NCBI GenBank assembly: GCA_023460515.1
Contig: JAEWPS010000045.1
Location: 1 to 64,000 of the forward strand
Direction of reading: 5' to 3'
DNA: 64,000 bases
Source of the DNA: Bacillota bacterium
Lineage (GTDB): Bacteria > Bacillota > Clostridia > TANB77 > CAG-465
Made by a program: the position numbers and the translations under genes. Each line of letters opens with the position of its first letter. The stretch's first letter is position 1. Shown here piece by piece: positions 36,973-47,099 of the stretch. Below the pieces are notes generated by a model, which was not told the DNA's origin, ran no database searches, and worked only from the letters and a program-made list of their open reading frames with translations.

Positions 36973-39900
36973 AGTAACATTAAAAACTCTAATTATATTT
37001 ATAATTTTTATATTCTCATTTAGTATATATGGGTATGGACTATTATATCAAGGAGAATTTATTGATCCTACAAATACTGAAAATACATATAGAGTAAAAA
37101 TATTGTCTATGGCTAATGCCTCAGAATCATCTAAAACTGAATATGAATCCAGAAAACAATATGATGGCCAATGGCTGATATCTAATGGAGGGAGTGATGC
37201 AAGTACAACAGGTTCTACATCTTCATTCAGTACGTTCTATTATGGATTTCATCCTGACTATGAACCAGATAATCCATCATATGTATCTCCGCCACTTACG
37301 GATTATGGTAGTGGATTTGTTAGTAGTGGAAGCAATAGTAATATTTATTATGATTTTAGTACTGCTCCAATAACACCAAATTCAGACAGTTTTGCTACAT
37401 TTTACGGTAATAAAGGAAATGTTGCTAGAAACCAAGGAACTACAATGGATGGATTTACAAAGATATATAAGAATAATGGATCTTCCACTAGACATTTGCA
37501 ATGGAGAGTAACCAATTCAGGGGTTAGACTTGATTTAACTGAACTAACTAATAGTACTGTTCAATCTCTAATACAAAAATTCGGTCAAGAAAAACTTGAG
37601 AATGGAGTAAGATTTTCTGGAGGACTTAGAACTAAGTATAATAATTTTGCGTCATCAATAGCATACCACAAAGATAATATGGATACTGCTTGGATATTTT
37701 TTCAACTTACTACAGGATATTGGAATAGTGGAGTACGTGGTTTTAAAGAAATGGAAATATGGAATTCCTATGGAACTGGAACATATAAAAAAGGCGCCTC
37801 CGTTGCAAATGAATTTGATAACATATTATCTTTACCATTTAAAAATATACAATCAAATAGAAAAGTGTATATAAAGCATGTTGATGTTAACGGAAATACA
37901 ATTAATGGTTTGCAAAAATCGTCTCAGCAATATGTAGAAAATGGTAATGTAAGTAATATTGCAAATGAAGGAGCTAGTAATGGATATCAAGAAACATATA
38001 CAGTTAAATCTAATCAAGAAATAAAGGTTACTGAAAATTCCTCTCCAACTGTAGGAGATGACGAATATGATTTTAAATATGGAAAAAGTGCTATTGGTGC
38101 AACACTTAGTGAGGCAAATAGTAATTTTAGAAATGTAACACAAACATGGTCAACACCAAAGCAATTTGCTAATTCCGACAAAAGTGATGTACTAGTAATA
38201 AGTCTAGTATATGAATTAATACCACCAGTGCCTAGTCTGCCATTACTACAATTGGTAGGCAGGTTAGAATTTATTAACAGAAATTTATCATATATTAACT
38301 CTACGTCTGCACATGATATAGATTATATTCCATCTACTCAGCAGCTAACACCTTATGCAGAAGGAGCATATCCATATGTAGTAAGAGGTATGAGATATGA
38401 ACCTAGAAATATTACTTTAAGTTCGTCTACATCAGTTACTGCTAATATTTCATATAGTTGGGATGTATGGACCTATAGTCATGGCAGTGCAGTTGAGATA
38501 GATAAGCCCGCAGTACCACCTTCACCAGGTCCACCACCAACACCTGGAACACCAGCAACGTATAAACACAAACATGACGCTTCTTGCGATTGGTATAAGT
38601 CAACGTACACTTCAACTATAAGTAAAACATTTAATTATACCGTACCGTATAAACATACTTGGTTTGAAATAACAAATTTTAAAATGTATAGAATTTCAAA
38701 ACTAGATGTTTATGATAATGAAAATAATATTGGAGGTACATTATTTGCTGGAGGAAATTATATTATTACGCCAAGTACAGCATATGAAAATAGGTTTAAC
38801 AATAGTAGAGGAAGAGTACTTGGATCATTAATAGTTTCTTTTCCGAGCAAAAGTTATAGTCTACAACCTGTATATATTCAAAAAAGTAAACCTTCTGGTG
38901 GAACCGAAACTGCTTCTGGTACATCTGAGAGTAGTCTAGATGTATCAAAACAAACAGCTAACAATAAATTGAATTTAGAAACCAATAAAACAGCTTCTGA
39001 TGCTACAGCACTTTCAATAACTTACCAATATGATAATGATTATGTAGAGTTGGATGGTAAAGAGGATATGTTACAGCGTAATTATAAAACTTGGACTGAA
39101 CGTATAGATAAAGAAACTGACGCAAGTAATATTAGAGATTTAGATTCAACAAAAACTGGAACGGGAAAAGTTAATGGATCAGTATTAAATTATACCTCAA
39201 ATTTAATGAATTATATGAAACCAACTACTAGATTGACAAGTGATAATGATTTTACTACTAAGTATCAAACTGTACCTGTAAATAGGGAAAATGGAATTAG
39301 ACAATTAAGTGGTAAAATATCTTATATAATAGTTACAGATCCTAAATATAATTTAGGAAGTGAAAGATTTATATCAACTGATTCAACATATACATTAAAT
39401 ACTGAAATTAGATTAATAGAATTAGATTTTACTGACCAATCCAAAGAATATAAAGGTACAGATGTAAATAAAGTAAATGTACTAACACCAATTAATTTTG
39501 GTAATTTTCAACTTATTACTGAAAAGAAAGTAGATCATTCAACTGGTGCAGGTAGTGCAACAATTTTACAAAGAAATGCTGTATTTACAATTACGCCTAT
39601 GACAAGCGGAAGTAGTACAGCTGGGTACAGTTTATCTGATACAAGAGAATTTGTAAAAGGATATTACTTTATATTTGATTTTGATATTATATATAATGGT
39701 AATCTTATAGAAGCATATGATCCAATTTACCTAGATGGAAAAAATGCTTCAATTACTGCAAAAACAACAGATGCATTCACTGGAGGATTAGCTGCTCAAA
39801 TTACAAATAGTATTAAGATAGTTGCAATTAGTACAAATATCACTGACTTACTAAAGAAATACTTAGACACGGCAACATATTCTAATTATAATTATATGGA

Positions 39901-41005
39901 TTCAGGTAACAATGTAGTTAGAAATACACAGATTCAAAATCAAAAGACATTTTTAAGAAGAAATGATATAGCTAGCGACAGTTATCACGCTATTTATAGG
40001 ATTATAACTACTAAGAATATAGGTAGAATATTTGATTTTGCAGTAACTGATTGTACGGATTTGGCATTCAAAGAAGTTTTCAGAAAGCCAAATGCTTTAA
40101 ATATAAATGAACCATCTGGAATCTCGTATTATTCTGGCTATAAGCAACTTAATTTATATAGTTCCGAATATAACGATATGATAAATAGAACTGATATAGG
40201 AAGTAGTCCACAAACTATACTGCCGCTAGGACCATATAAGAATACCAATACTAGATATGTTAATTCACCTAAAATGGGATATAGAATAAGTTTTGATTTA
40301 AAAACGACCGGCTATATGGTAAATAGTAATATTAATAATTCAAGAAGGGTTGAAATAACGCCAAAATATTATTATATATCAAAAGATGGAAAAACATTTG
40401 ATAATAACATTAAATTATATTATAAAAATTCCAGTGGTAATTATGTCAGTTTTGCATCAAGTGGTTATACAATATATTTTAAACCTAATAATGGATATAG
40501 ATACTTAAGAAATAGTATGTACACAGATAATAATACTTTATTATCTACAAAATTAGAACCATTAAATGTATCTAATAAGCTTATTCTTACAAATAAAATG
40601 ATGAGCACAAATAATAATTCATTTATTCAAGCTTGGTATGGAGAATATAAATTACCAAATTCAACAATAGCAGTATCAAATATTATTGGAAGTCCTAATA
40701 GTAACATAAATAGTCCATATACAGAAGGCTATATTGGGGTTGTATTTGATATTAAATGTATAGATTCATCCGGATTTACATTATCATATGATACAGATGA
40801 TAAGTCGGCTACACCTTCAGTTAATACTTCGCAGTGGGATTATGAGGGATTTATGAATTTCAAAACACCTGGAAGCGCAACAAATACTTTGAGATATCAA
40901 TTAGAAAGGGATATATGGCAAATAGAAAATTCTAGATACCAAGAAATAAAAGGAACAGTAGTATTATTTGATTTAGATAATAGGGCTGCAAACGATTTTG
41001 AATAG
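36959..41005 (+). CDS. Giant exported surface protein, copy 1
   Basis: This 1348-residue protein has an N-terminal signal-like helix (about residues 7-27) and is otherwise Ser/Thr/Asn/Tyr-rich. A MucBP-like segment (KVYIKHVDVNGNTINGLQ) lies near residue 303, followed by LQLVGRLEFINRN, a proline-rich hinge PPSPGPPPTPGTP (about 520) and KHKHDASCDWYKS. The long C-terminal region ends FDLDNRAANDFE, without an LPXTG motif or anchor. The ATG at 36959 is used because AGGAGGG lies just upstream; a GTG 6 bases earlier sits inside that site. It is homologous over its length to the frameshifted gene at 42634. Function unknown; an adhesin or surface-layer component is likely. Confidence 0.7.
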   Translation: MQTVKVTLKTLIIFIIFIFSFSIYGYGLLYQGEFIDPTNTENTYRVKILSMANASESSKTEYESRKQYDGQWLISNGGSDASTTGSTSSFSTFYYGFHPDYEPDNPSYVSPPLTDYGSGFVSSGSNSNIYYDFSTAPITPNSDSFATFYGNKGNVARNQGTTMDGFTKIYKNNGSSTRHLQWRVTNSGVRLDLTELTNSTVQSLIQKFGQEKLENGVRFSGGLRTKYNNFASSIAYHKDNMDTAWIFFQLTTGYWNSGVRGFKEMEIWNSYGTGTYKKGASVANEFDNILSLPFKNIQSNRKVYIKHVDVNGNTINGLQKSSQQYVENGNVSNIANEGASNGYQETYTVKSNQEIKVTENSSPTVGDDEYDFKYGKSAIGATLSEANSNFRNVTQTWSTPKQFANSDKSDVLVISLVYELIPPVPSLPLLQLVGRLEFINRNLSYINSTSAHDIDYIPSTQQLTPYAEGAYPYVVRGMRYEPRNITLSSSTSVTANISYSWDVWTYSHGSAVEIDKPAVPPSPGPPPTPGTPATYKHKHDASCDWYKSTYTSTISKTFNYTVPYKHTWFEITNFKMYRISKLDVYDNENNIGGTLFAGGNYIITPSTAYENRFNNSRGRVLGSLIVSFPSKSYSLQPVYIQKSKPSGGTETASGTSESSLDVSKQTANNKLNLETNKTASDATALSITYQYDNDYVELDGKEDMLQRNYKTWTERIDKETDASNIRDLDSTKTGTGKVNGSVLNYTSNLMNYMKPTTRLTSDNDFTTKYQTVPVNRENGIRQLSGKISYIIVTDPKYNLGSERFISTDSTYTLNTEIRLIELDFTDQSKEYKGTDVNKVNVLTPINFGNFQLITEKKVDHSTGAGSATILQRNAVFTITPMTSGSSTAGYSLSDTREFVKGYYFIFDFDIIYNGNLIEAYDPIYLDGKNASITAKTTDAFTGGLAAQITNSIKIVAISTNITDLLKKYLDTATYSNYNYMDSGNNVVRNTQIQNQKTFLRRNDIASDSYHAIYRIITTKNIGRIFDFAVTDCTDLAFKEVFRKPNALNINEPSGISYYSGYKQLNLYSSEYNDMINRTDIGSSPQTILPLGPYKNTNTRYVNSPKMGYRISFDLKTTGYMVNSNINNSRRVEITPKYYYISKDGKTFDNNIKLYYKNSSGNYVSFASSGYTIYFKPNNGYRYLRNSMYTDNNTLLSTKLEPLNVSNKLILTNKMMSTNNNSFIQAWYGEYKLPNSTIAVSNIIGSPNSNINSPYTEGYIGVVFDIKCIDSSGFTLSYDTDDKSATPSVNTSQWDYEGFMNFKTPGSATNTLRYQLERDIWQIENSRYQEIKGTVVLFDLDNRAANDFE

Positions 41006-41008
41006 GTT

Positions 41009-41048
41009 AAAAAAGTGGATTTATAGGAAACTATAAGTCCATTTTTTT
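41009..41048 (+). terminator. Terminator after giant protein copy 1
   Basis: A stem of about 17 bp with one bulge (aaaaaagtggatttatag / ctataagtccatttttt) encloses a GAAA loop and ends in a T-run. Confidence 0.8.
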
Positions 41049-41105
41049 GCTTTCATCAAAAAATCGTATTATTTTACATTTTTTGAGAATTTTTTTCAAA
41101 AAAAC

Positions 41106-41133
41106 TTTAATTTTTTTTCTTTTGTGATATAAT
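41106..41133 (+). promoter_or_regulatory. Possible promoter of module copy 2
   Basis: TTTAAT, a 16-bp spacer and an extended TGATATAAT element lie about 105 bases before the start of the second SLH-like gene. Confidence 0.5.
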
Positions 41134-41239
41134 GTTATTAGAGGTAAAATGACATTATATTTATATTTATGTACTTGTTAATTAATTAATAAAAGTATAG
41201 ATAAAAAATGTATTTTATAATGAATGGAGTGTTGATAAA

Positions 41240-42634
41240 GTGTTTAAAAAAGATGTAAAAAATGTTGAGAATAAATCACAATTATTATCTAACAAGGACA
41301 AGTTAGATGCTGCAAAAAAGGAAAACGTAAAAGCTAAAGAAAGGTTTAAATGGAAAAATAGAAAGTTGTATATAGTTATAGCCGTATCTATAATTATTAT
41401 TGCTGCTATTATAACAGGTTTAACTATGTATTTAAACAGCATCAAATATAAGGACTATGTAAAATACGAAGAAAAAATGAAAACTTATGGATTTGATAAA
41501 TTGTATAACAATCAGAGTGCTAAAACCAATGAATCTGTAACAAAAGCAGAAGCATTAAAATTAGCTATAGCTGCTGTTTTCAATAAAAGTGATATATCAG
41601 ATTTTGCAGCTGAACATAACGAATATGAAAATGCAATTTGGGTTGAATATGCAAAAGATACTGAAGTTACAAAAGAAGATATTAACATTAATAACTTTAA
41701 TGATAAAGCAAAATATTTAGATGTTATAACATATTTTGAAAATTGTAAAAAAATATTTTTGAAAGATCAAGCAATTAAGAATGTAGATGTTAAATTTAAA
41801 GATATTTCTAAATATACAATTGAACAGCAAACTATGATTAAAGACATGGTAGCAAATGAAATTATATATGAAGTATTTAATAAACTGGATGGCAAAAGTA
41901 ATATAGTTAAGGGACAATTAAATGAACTGGTTGTTAATTTTGTTGAAAAATATAATACAATAACAATGTTTGGAGACAAAATAAATATTAATCCTGAAAA
42001 AATGCCTTCAAATGCAAATCAGTATCCATATACTATTACCACTGTTGATAAAAGTGTTTATGAAAAACCATTTTTTTCTGAATATAGTGAAAGGGCTATG
42101 TCAGCAAAAGAATTATATTCAATTAAAAAGGAAAATTATTCTCAAGTAAAAACATTTACAGAAGAATTCTTTAATATTATTTTAAATATAGATTATAAAA
42201 CTATAACTGAAGAAAGTTTAAGAGAAAGTTTGGAAAATTATTTTATATTTGTCCCAAATGAATCTGCAGTTAAAGCATATGTAAAACATGTAAAAGATAA
42301 TGAGATAGTTATACAAGGAACTGCAAAGTTACAAGTTCCAGCTATATATTTTGATGGCGTTTCTTATAGAGCAAGAATGAAATTAAATTTTGATATAAAA
42401 AATTCTAAGACAAAAGATAATTTATTATATTTGGATTTGTTTGATGGATTAAAAAAGACATATGAAAAAAATAGCTATGAAATATTTGCTGATTACTATT
42501 TAGCAGTTGGAATAGGAAATTATAACATTTATTTAGATCAAGCAGAACTATATAATACTATACTTGATAAAGACAAATCAGGTATAACAAAAGAAGTAGA
42601 TAATGAAATATATATTAGAGAGGAGGCAAAATAA
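41240..42634 (+). CDS. Membrane-anchored SLH-like protein, copy 2
   Basis: This 464-residue protein has the same design as the product of 35548: a charged cytoplasmic tail, one helix (about residues 45-68, IVIAVSIIIIAAIITGLTMY) and then SLH-like repeats (KYEEKMKTYGFDKLYNNQSA, VTKAEALKLAIAAVFNKSD, GQLNELVVNFVEKYNTIT) and the same C-terminal domain (YFDGVSYRARMKLNFDIKNS). It starts at a GTG-like initiation codon (gtg at 41240) with a GGAG site upstream. Its stop overlaps the next start by one base (TAATG), so the giant partner is translationally coupled. Confidence 0.65.
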   Translation: MFKKDVKNVENKSQLLSNKDKLDAAKKENVKAKERFKWKNRKLYIVIAVSIIIIAAIITGLTMYLNSIKYKDYVKYEEKMKTYGFDKLYNNQSAKTNESVTKAEALKLAIAAVFNKSDISDFAAEHNEYENAIWVEYAKDTEVTKEDININNFNDKAKYLDVITYFENCKKIFLKDQAIKNVDVKFKDISKYTIEQQTMIKDMVANEIIYEVFNKLDGKSNIVKGQLNELVVNFVEKYNTITMFGDKININPEKMPSNANQYPYTITTVDKSVYEKPFFSEYSERAMSAKELYSIKKENYSQVKTFTEEFFNIILNIDYKTITEESLRESLENYFIFVPNESAVKAYVKHVKDNEIVIQGTAKLQVPAIYFDGVSYRARMKLNFDIKNSKTKDNLLYLDLFDGLKKTYEKNSYEIFADYYLAVGIGNYNIYLDQAELYNTILDKDKSGITKEVDNEIYIREEAK

Positions 42635-45600
42635 TGAAAATAATAAATAGAATATTTAAATCACTATTTATATTTATATTATTTGTAGGATCTTTAAATA
42701 TATATGGATATAACTTGGTATATGAAGGAAAGTATGTAGATAGTGAACGTATGGTCGAAATAACTACTATGACTAGTGCGTATAAAGATACTATAAAAGA
42801 GTATGAGGATAGAGCGAAAACTTCTGATGGATGGGTTATTGCAACTGCAGAGGATAAAGGTACAAGCGGAAGTGAGTATACTTTTGCAACTCCATACTAT
42901 ATATTTTATAAGATGACAGACCCAGTTCCAACAAAATATAATTCAGGTTTTAATGAAAGTACTTCAAATTTAACAAAGAATAATATATATTATGATACTA
43001 ATAATAAGAATCGGAGTTAATTTGCCAATAAAAAGTGATTCAGTAAGCTTTAGTAATTTCAAAGAAAATGAAGCAAATATACCAGAAAATCAAGGAACGG
43101 ATACTAGTAACTATACTAGAATGAAAAAATTTGAAAATAAATCTGAAAAAATAGATTTATTGAGATGGAAAGTAAATAAAAATGGTGTAATAATTAGTGT
43201 ATACAAACTAACTAATTCAGCATTACAGGATTTGGTTGATATATTTGGTGAAGATGATATAATAAGCAGTAAAATTGGTATAAGAATTTCAAATGTACTT
43301 AGAACTCAATGTTCTTGGTTAAATAGCTCAAGGGATTATATAGATACAGCATGGCTATGGTATCAGCTTACTGTAGATAATAGCTGGTCTAATGGTGGAA
43401 GAGGATTTTCTCCCTCTTGGCCAAAAGATGAAGACCACGGATATAAAGCATATGCTACTGGTGATTATGCAAAAGCAGCATCTGTAGCAAATGAATTTGA
43501 TAATATTCTTTTTATTCCTGATTTACCAAAGCCAAAGGTAAAAAGAGAGATATATGTAAATCATGTAGATGAAGAAGGAAATGTTTTAGTTGGTTTTGAA
43601 AATCAGCGCTTAAATATGACAGTTTTGAAGGAGGGTGGAACAAATCCAAGATTAAACCTTCCAGATAGAAAAGGTTATCAAGAACATTATACAATATATG
43701 GACCAGAGTATATACCAATAAGTAAATCTCCCAAATCAGGGGTTAAGATTGGAAATACTACTTACACTTTTACTGGTGGTGTGGCCGCAGCAGGAGCTAA
43801 TATCACTGAGGCACAAAATTTATCACCTAATTCAAAGTATTACTGGGGTGAGGATGAAGATCCAAGACCTTTTACTACAAGTACAAAAAAAGTAGATGAC
43901 TCTGTTGTTATAAATTTAATTTATAGTAAAACTATTGAGATACCTCCTGATGTATTACCAAAATTAGAAATTGTAGGTAGACTAGAATTTATAAATAGAA
44001 GTTCAGAATATATAAATTCTACTTCTGGACATGATATTGATTACATACCATCAACAAAACAATTAACACCATTTGCACAAAGTGCATATCCTTACGTTGT
44101 AAGGGCATTAAGATATGAACCTAGAAATGAAGTTAGAAGTTCAAGTGCAACTGTAACTACGTATATTACATATAAGTGGGACATATGGACATATAGTCAT
44201 GATGATTCTGCTGCAAGTAGGAAGTTAACTTGTACTATAGCAGAACATTCTCATACCTCTGGATGTTATAATGCTTTAGGAGTGCGTACTTGTGGAAAAA
44301 CAGCACATACTCATACAGGAATATATGGATCTTGCTATTCACATCAACATACTAGTGCATGTGATTGGTATAAAACAACAAATGAAGCTACTACTAATAA
44401 GGTATTTAATTATGCGGTTCAATATAAACACTCTTGGTTTCAAATAACTAATTTTAAAATGTATAGAATTTCAAAATTAGATGTATACGATAAACAGAAT
44501 AATGTAGGTGGAACATTATTTGGTAGTGATAGAACATATACAATTACACCAAGTGGCACTTATGAATCAAGATTTAACAATAGTAGAGGAAAAATAAATA
44601 AAACGTTAACCGTTACTTTCCCAAGTAAAAGTTATTATTTAGATTCAGTTTATGAGCAATTGGCTAAACCTTCTGGTGGCACTGGAACTTCATCTGGAAC
44701 GAGTGTGAATAGTCAAGCTACAGCTTTATCAACTGCAAACACAAAACTAGGAGAAGTTAATCATAAAGTTGCAGCAGATCATGAAAATTTAACAATTACA
44801 TATCAATATGATAATGATTATGTAGAATTAGATGGTGCTACAGATATGTTGCAACGTAACTACAAAACTTGGTCAGAACATATAATTAAAGAAACAGATG
44901 CAAGTGTAAGGAATCTAGACTCAACAAAAACTGGTACTGGTCAAATAAATGGTATAGATTTAATGTACACATCGAATCTTATGAGTTATATGAGACCTAC
45001 TACTAGATTAACAACGGATTCAGATTTTACACCAAATTATCAAACTGTACCAGCAGATGAGGAAAATGGTATAAGAAGATTAGAAGGAAAAATATATTAT
45101 ACAATAGTTACTGATTCAAAGTATAATGTAGGATCAAATATTTTTCATTCAACTGATGCAACATACAGATTAAATCAAGATTTAAATTTAGTTGATACTA
45201 GTTTTACTCCTCAGAATAAGTCATATATAAATACTGATGTAAATAAAGTAAATGTATTGACACCTGCAAATTTTGGAACATTTGATTTGATAACTGATCA
45301 AAAGGTTGATCACTCTACTGGAGCAGGCAATGCTACAATACTACAGAAAAATGCAGTATTTACTATTACACCAACGACAGCTGGAAGCAATACTGCAGGA
45401 TATAATTTAGGTGATACAAGAGAATTTATTAAAGGATATTACTTTATGTTTGATTTTAATATAATATATAATGGAAATGAAATTGAAGCATATGATCCAA
45501 TATATATTGAGGGAAGATATGCTTCCATAACAGCTAAGACTACAGATAGTTTTGGAAATGGTTCAGCAGATCAGCTTACAAATAGTATTAAAATTGTGGC

Positions 45601-46780
45601 AATTACCACAAACATAAATGATCTTTTAAAGAGTTACTTTGATGATTCGACGTATTCAACATATAACTATATGGATAATAACAATAATATAGTTAGAAAT
45701 ACAAATGTACAAAATCAAAGAGAATTATTATCAAGATCTGATATAGTAAGTGATTCATATCATGCTATATATAAGAGAATAACTACTAGAAATTTAGGTA
45801 GAATATTTGATTTTGCAATATCTGATTGTACAGATTTAGCATTTAAAGATATTTTTAAAACAACTACTACTGGTAATATAAATACACCTACTGGAAAATC
45901 ATATTATTCAGGTTATAAAAAATGGAATTTATATAGTACAGCATACAATGAAATGGTCGATAGAACAGATGTAGGTGGAACTCCACAAACAATTTTACCT
46001 CTTGGACCATACAAGAATACAAATACAAAATATGTTAATGCACCAAAAATGGGATATAGAATTGCTTTTGACTTAAAAACAACTGGATACATGGCATCTA
46101 ATAATTATAATAATTCAAGACGTATAGAAATCACTCCTAAATATTATTATATTTCAAAAGATGGTAAAACATTTGATAATAATATTAAATTGTATTTTAA
46201 AAACGCTAATGGAAATTATATCAATTTTGCATCAAGTGGATATACAATATATTATAAACCAAATGATGGTTATAGATATTTAAGAAATAGTATGTATACA
46301 GATGACTTTACTTTGATGTCAACTAAGTTGGAACCATTGACAGTATCATCTAAGATAGTGTTAACAAACAAATCAATGAGTACTAATAATACATCATTTA
46401 TCCAAGCTTGGTATGGAGAATTTAAATTACCTAATTCAACTATAGCAGTTTCTAATACTGTAGGAAACCCTAACAATAATGTGAATAATCCTTATAAAGA
46501 TGGTTATATTGGTGTTATATTTGATATTAAATGTATAGACTCAGGAGGATTTACGCTATCATATGATACAAGCGATAAATCATCAGGATCCTCTATGAAT
46601 ACATCACAATGGGATTATGAAGGATTCATGAATTTTAAAACTCCAGGAAGTCCTACAAACACATTAAGATATCAACTAGAAAAGGATATGTGGCAAATAG
46701 ACAATTCAAGATATCAACAAGTTAAAGGTACAGTAGTACTATTTGATTTAGATAATAGAGCAGCTAATGATTTTGAATAA
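42634..46780 (+). CDS. Giant exported surface protein, copy 2, expressed by +1 frameshift
   Basis: This is one 1381-residue protein if the C of the CGG codon at 43012 is skipped. Zero frame stops at TAA 43018 after only 128 codons. The paralogue at 36959 runs straight through the equivalent point (NIYYDFSTAPITPNSD against NIYYDTNNKN-GVNLPIKSD). It has an N-terminal signal helix, a MucBP-like segment (EIYVNHVDEEGNVLVGFENQ), a His/Cys-rich insert with CGKTAHTHT and CYSHQHTSACDW where copy 1 has a proline-rich hinge, and the shared C-terminal region ending FDLDNRAANDFE. It is probably co-translated with the SLH-like partner through a TAATG overlap. Confidence 0.72.
43012..43015 (+). other. Putative +1 frameshift site CGG-A in giant protein copy 2
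   Basis: The zero frame reads AAT CGG AGT TAA; skipping the C gives AAT, then GGA GTT AAT. The zero-frame stop follows one codon after CGG. Confidence 0.65.
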
Positions 46781-46792
46781 AATTTAAATTAT

Positions 46793-46826
46793 AAAAGGAC
46801 GTGCACTAAAAGTGTGCGTCTTTTTG
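46793..46826 (+). terminator. Terminator after giant protein copy 2
   Basis: A stem of aaaaggacgtgcac with gtgtgcgtcttttt, containing one bulge, is followed by T. The remaining gap to 47099 holds a consensus promoter and an AT-rich leader of about 135 bases, with no gene seen. Confidence 0.75.
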
Positions 46827-46929
46827 TAATTATAAAGGGCTAACTGATTAAATTAACGCAAAAAAATCAATTAATAAGGAATATTTAAGTATAAAGTATA
46901 CATAATATTTATAAATTTCTTGTAAATAT

Positions 46930-46958
46930 TTGACATGAAATTCAATATGTGATATAAT
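46930..46958 (+). promoter_or_regulatory. Consensus promoter of the secreted SLH protein gene
   Basis: Perfect TTGACA, a 17-bp spacer and TATAAT with a TG extension, about 135 bases before the start codon. Confidence 0.85.
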
Positions 46959-47099
46959 ACTTGTGAATAAACGAATATCTGAAAAACTATAAATATATTT
47001 TTTGTTATTTTTTCTTGTAAGTATTTTTATTAACCATTTAAGTTTTACTTAAATGTTAAAATATTATGTTTGAAACACTAATAACAAGGAGGAATCATT

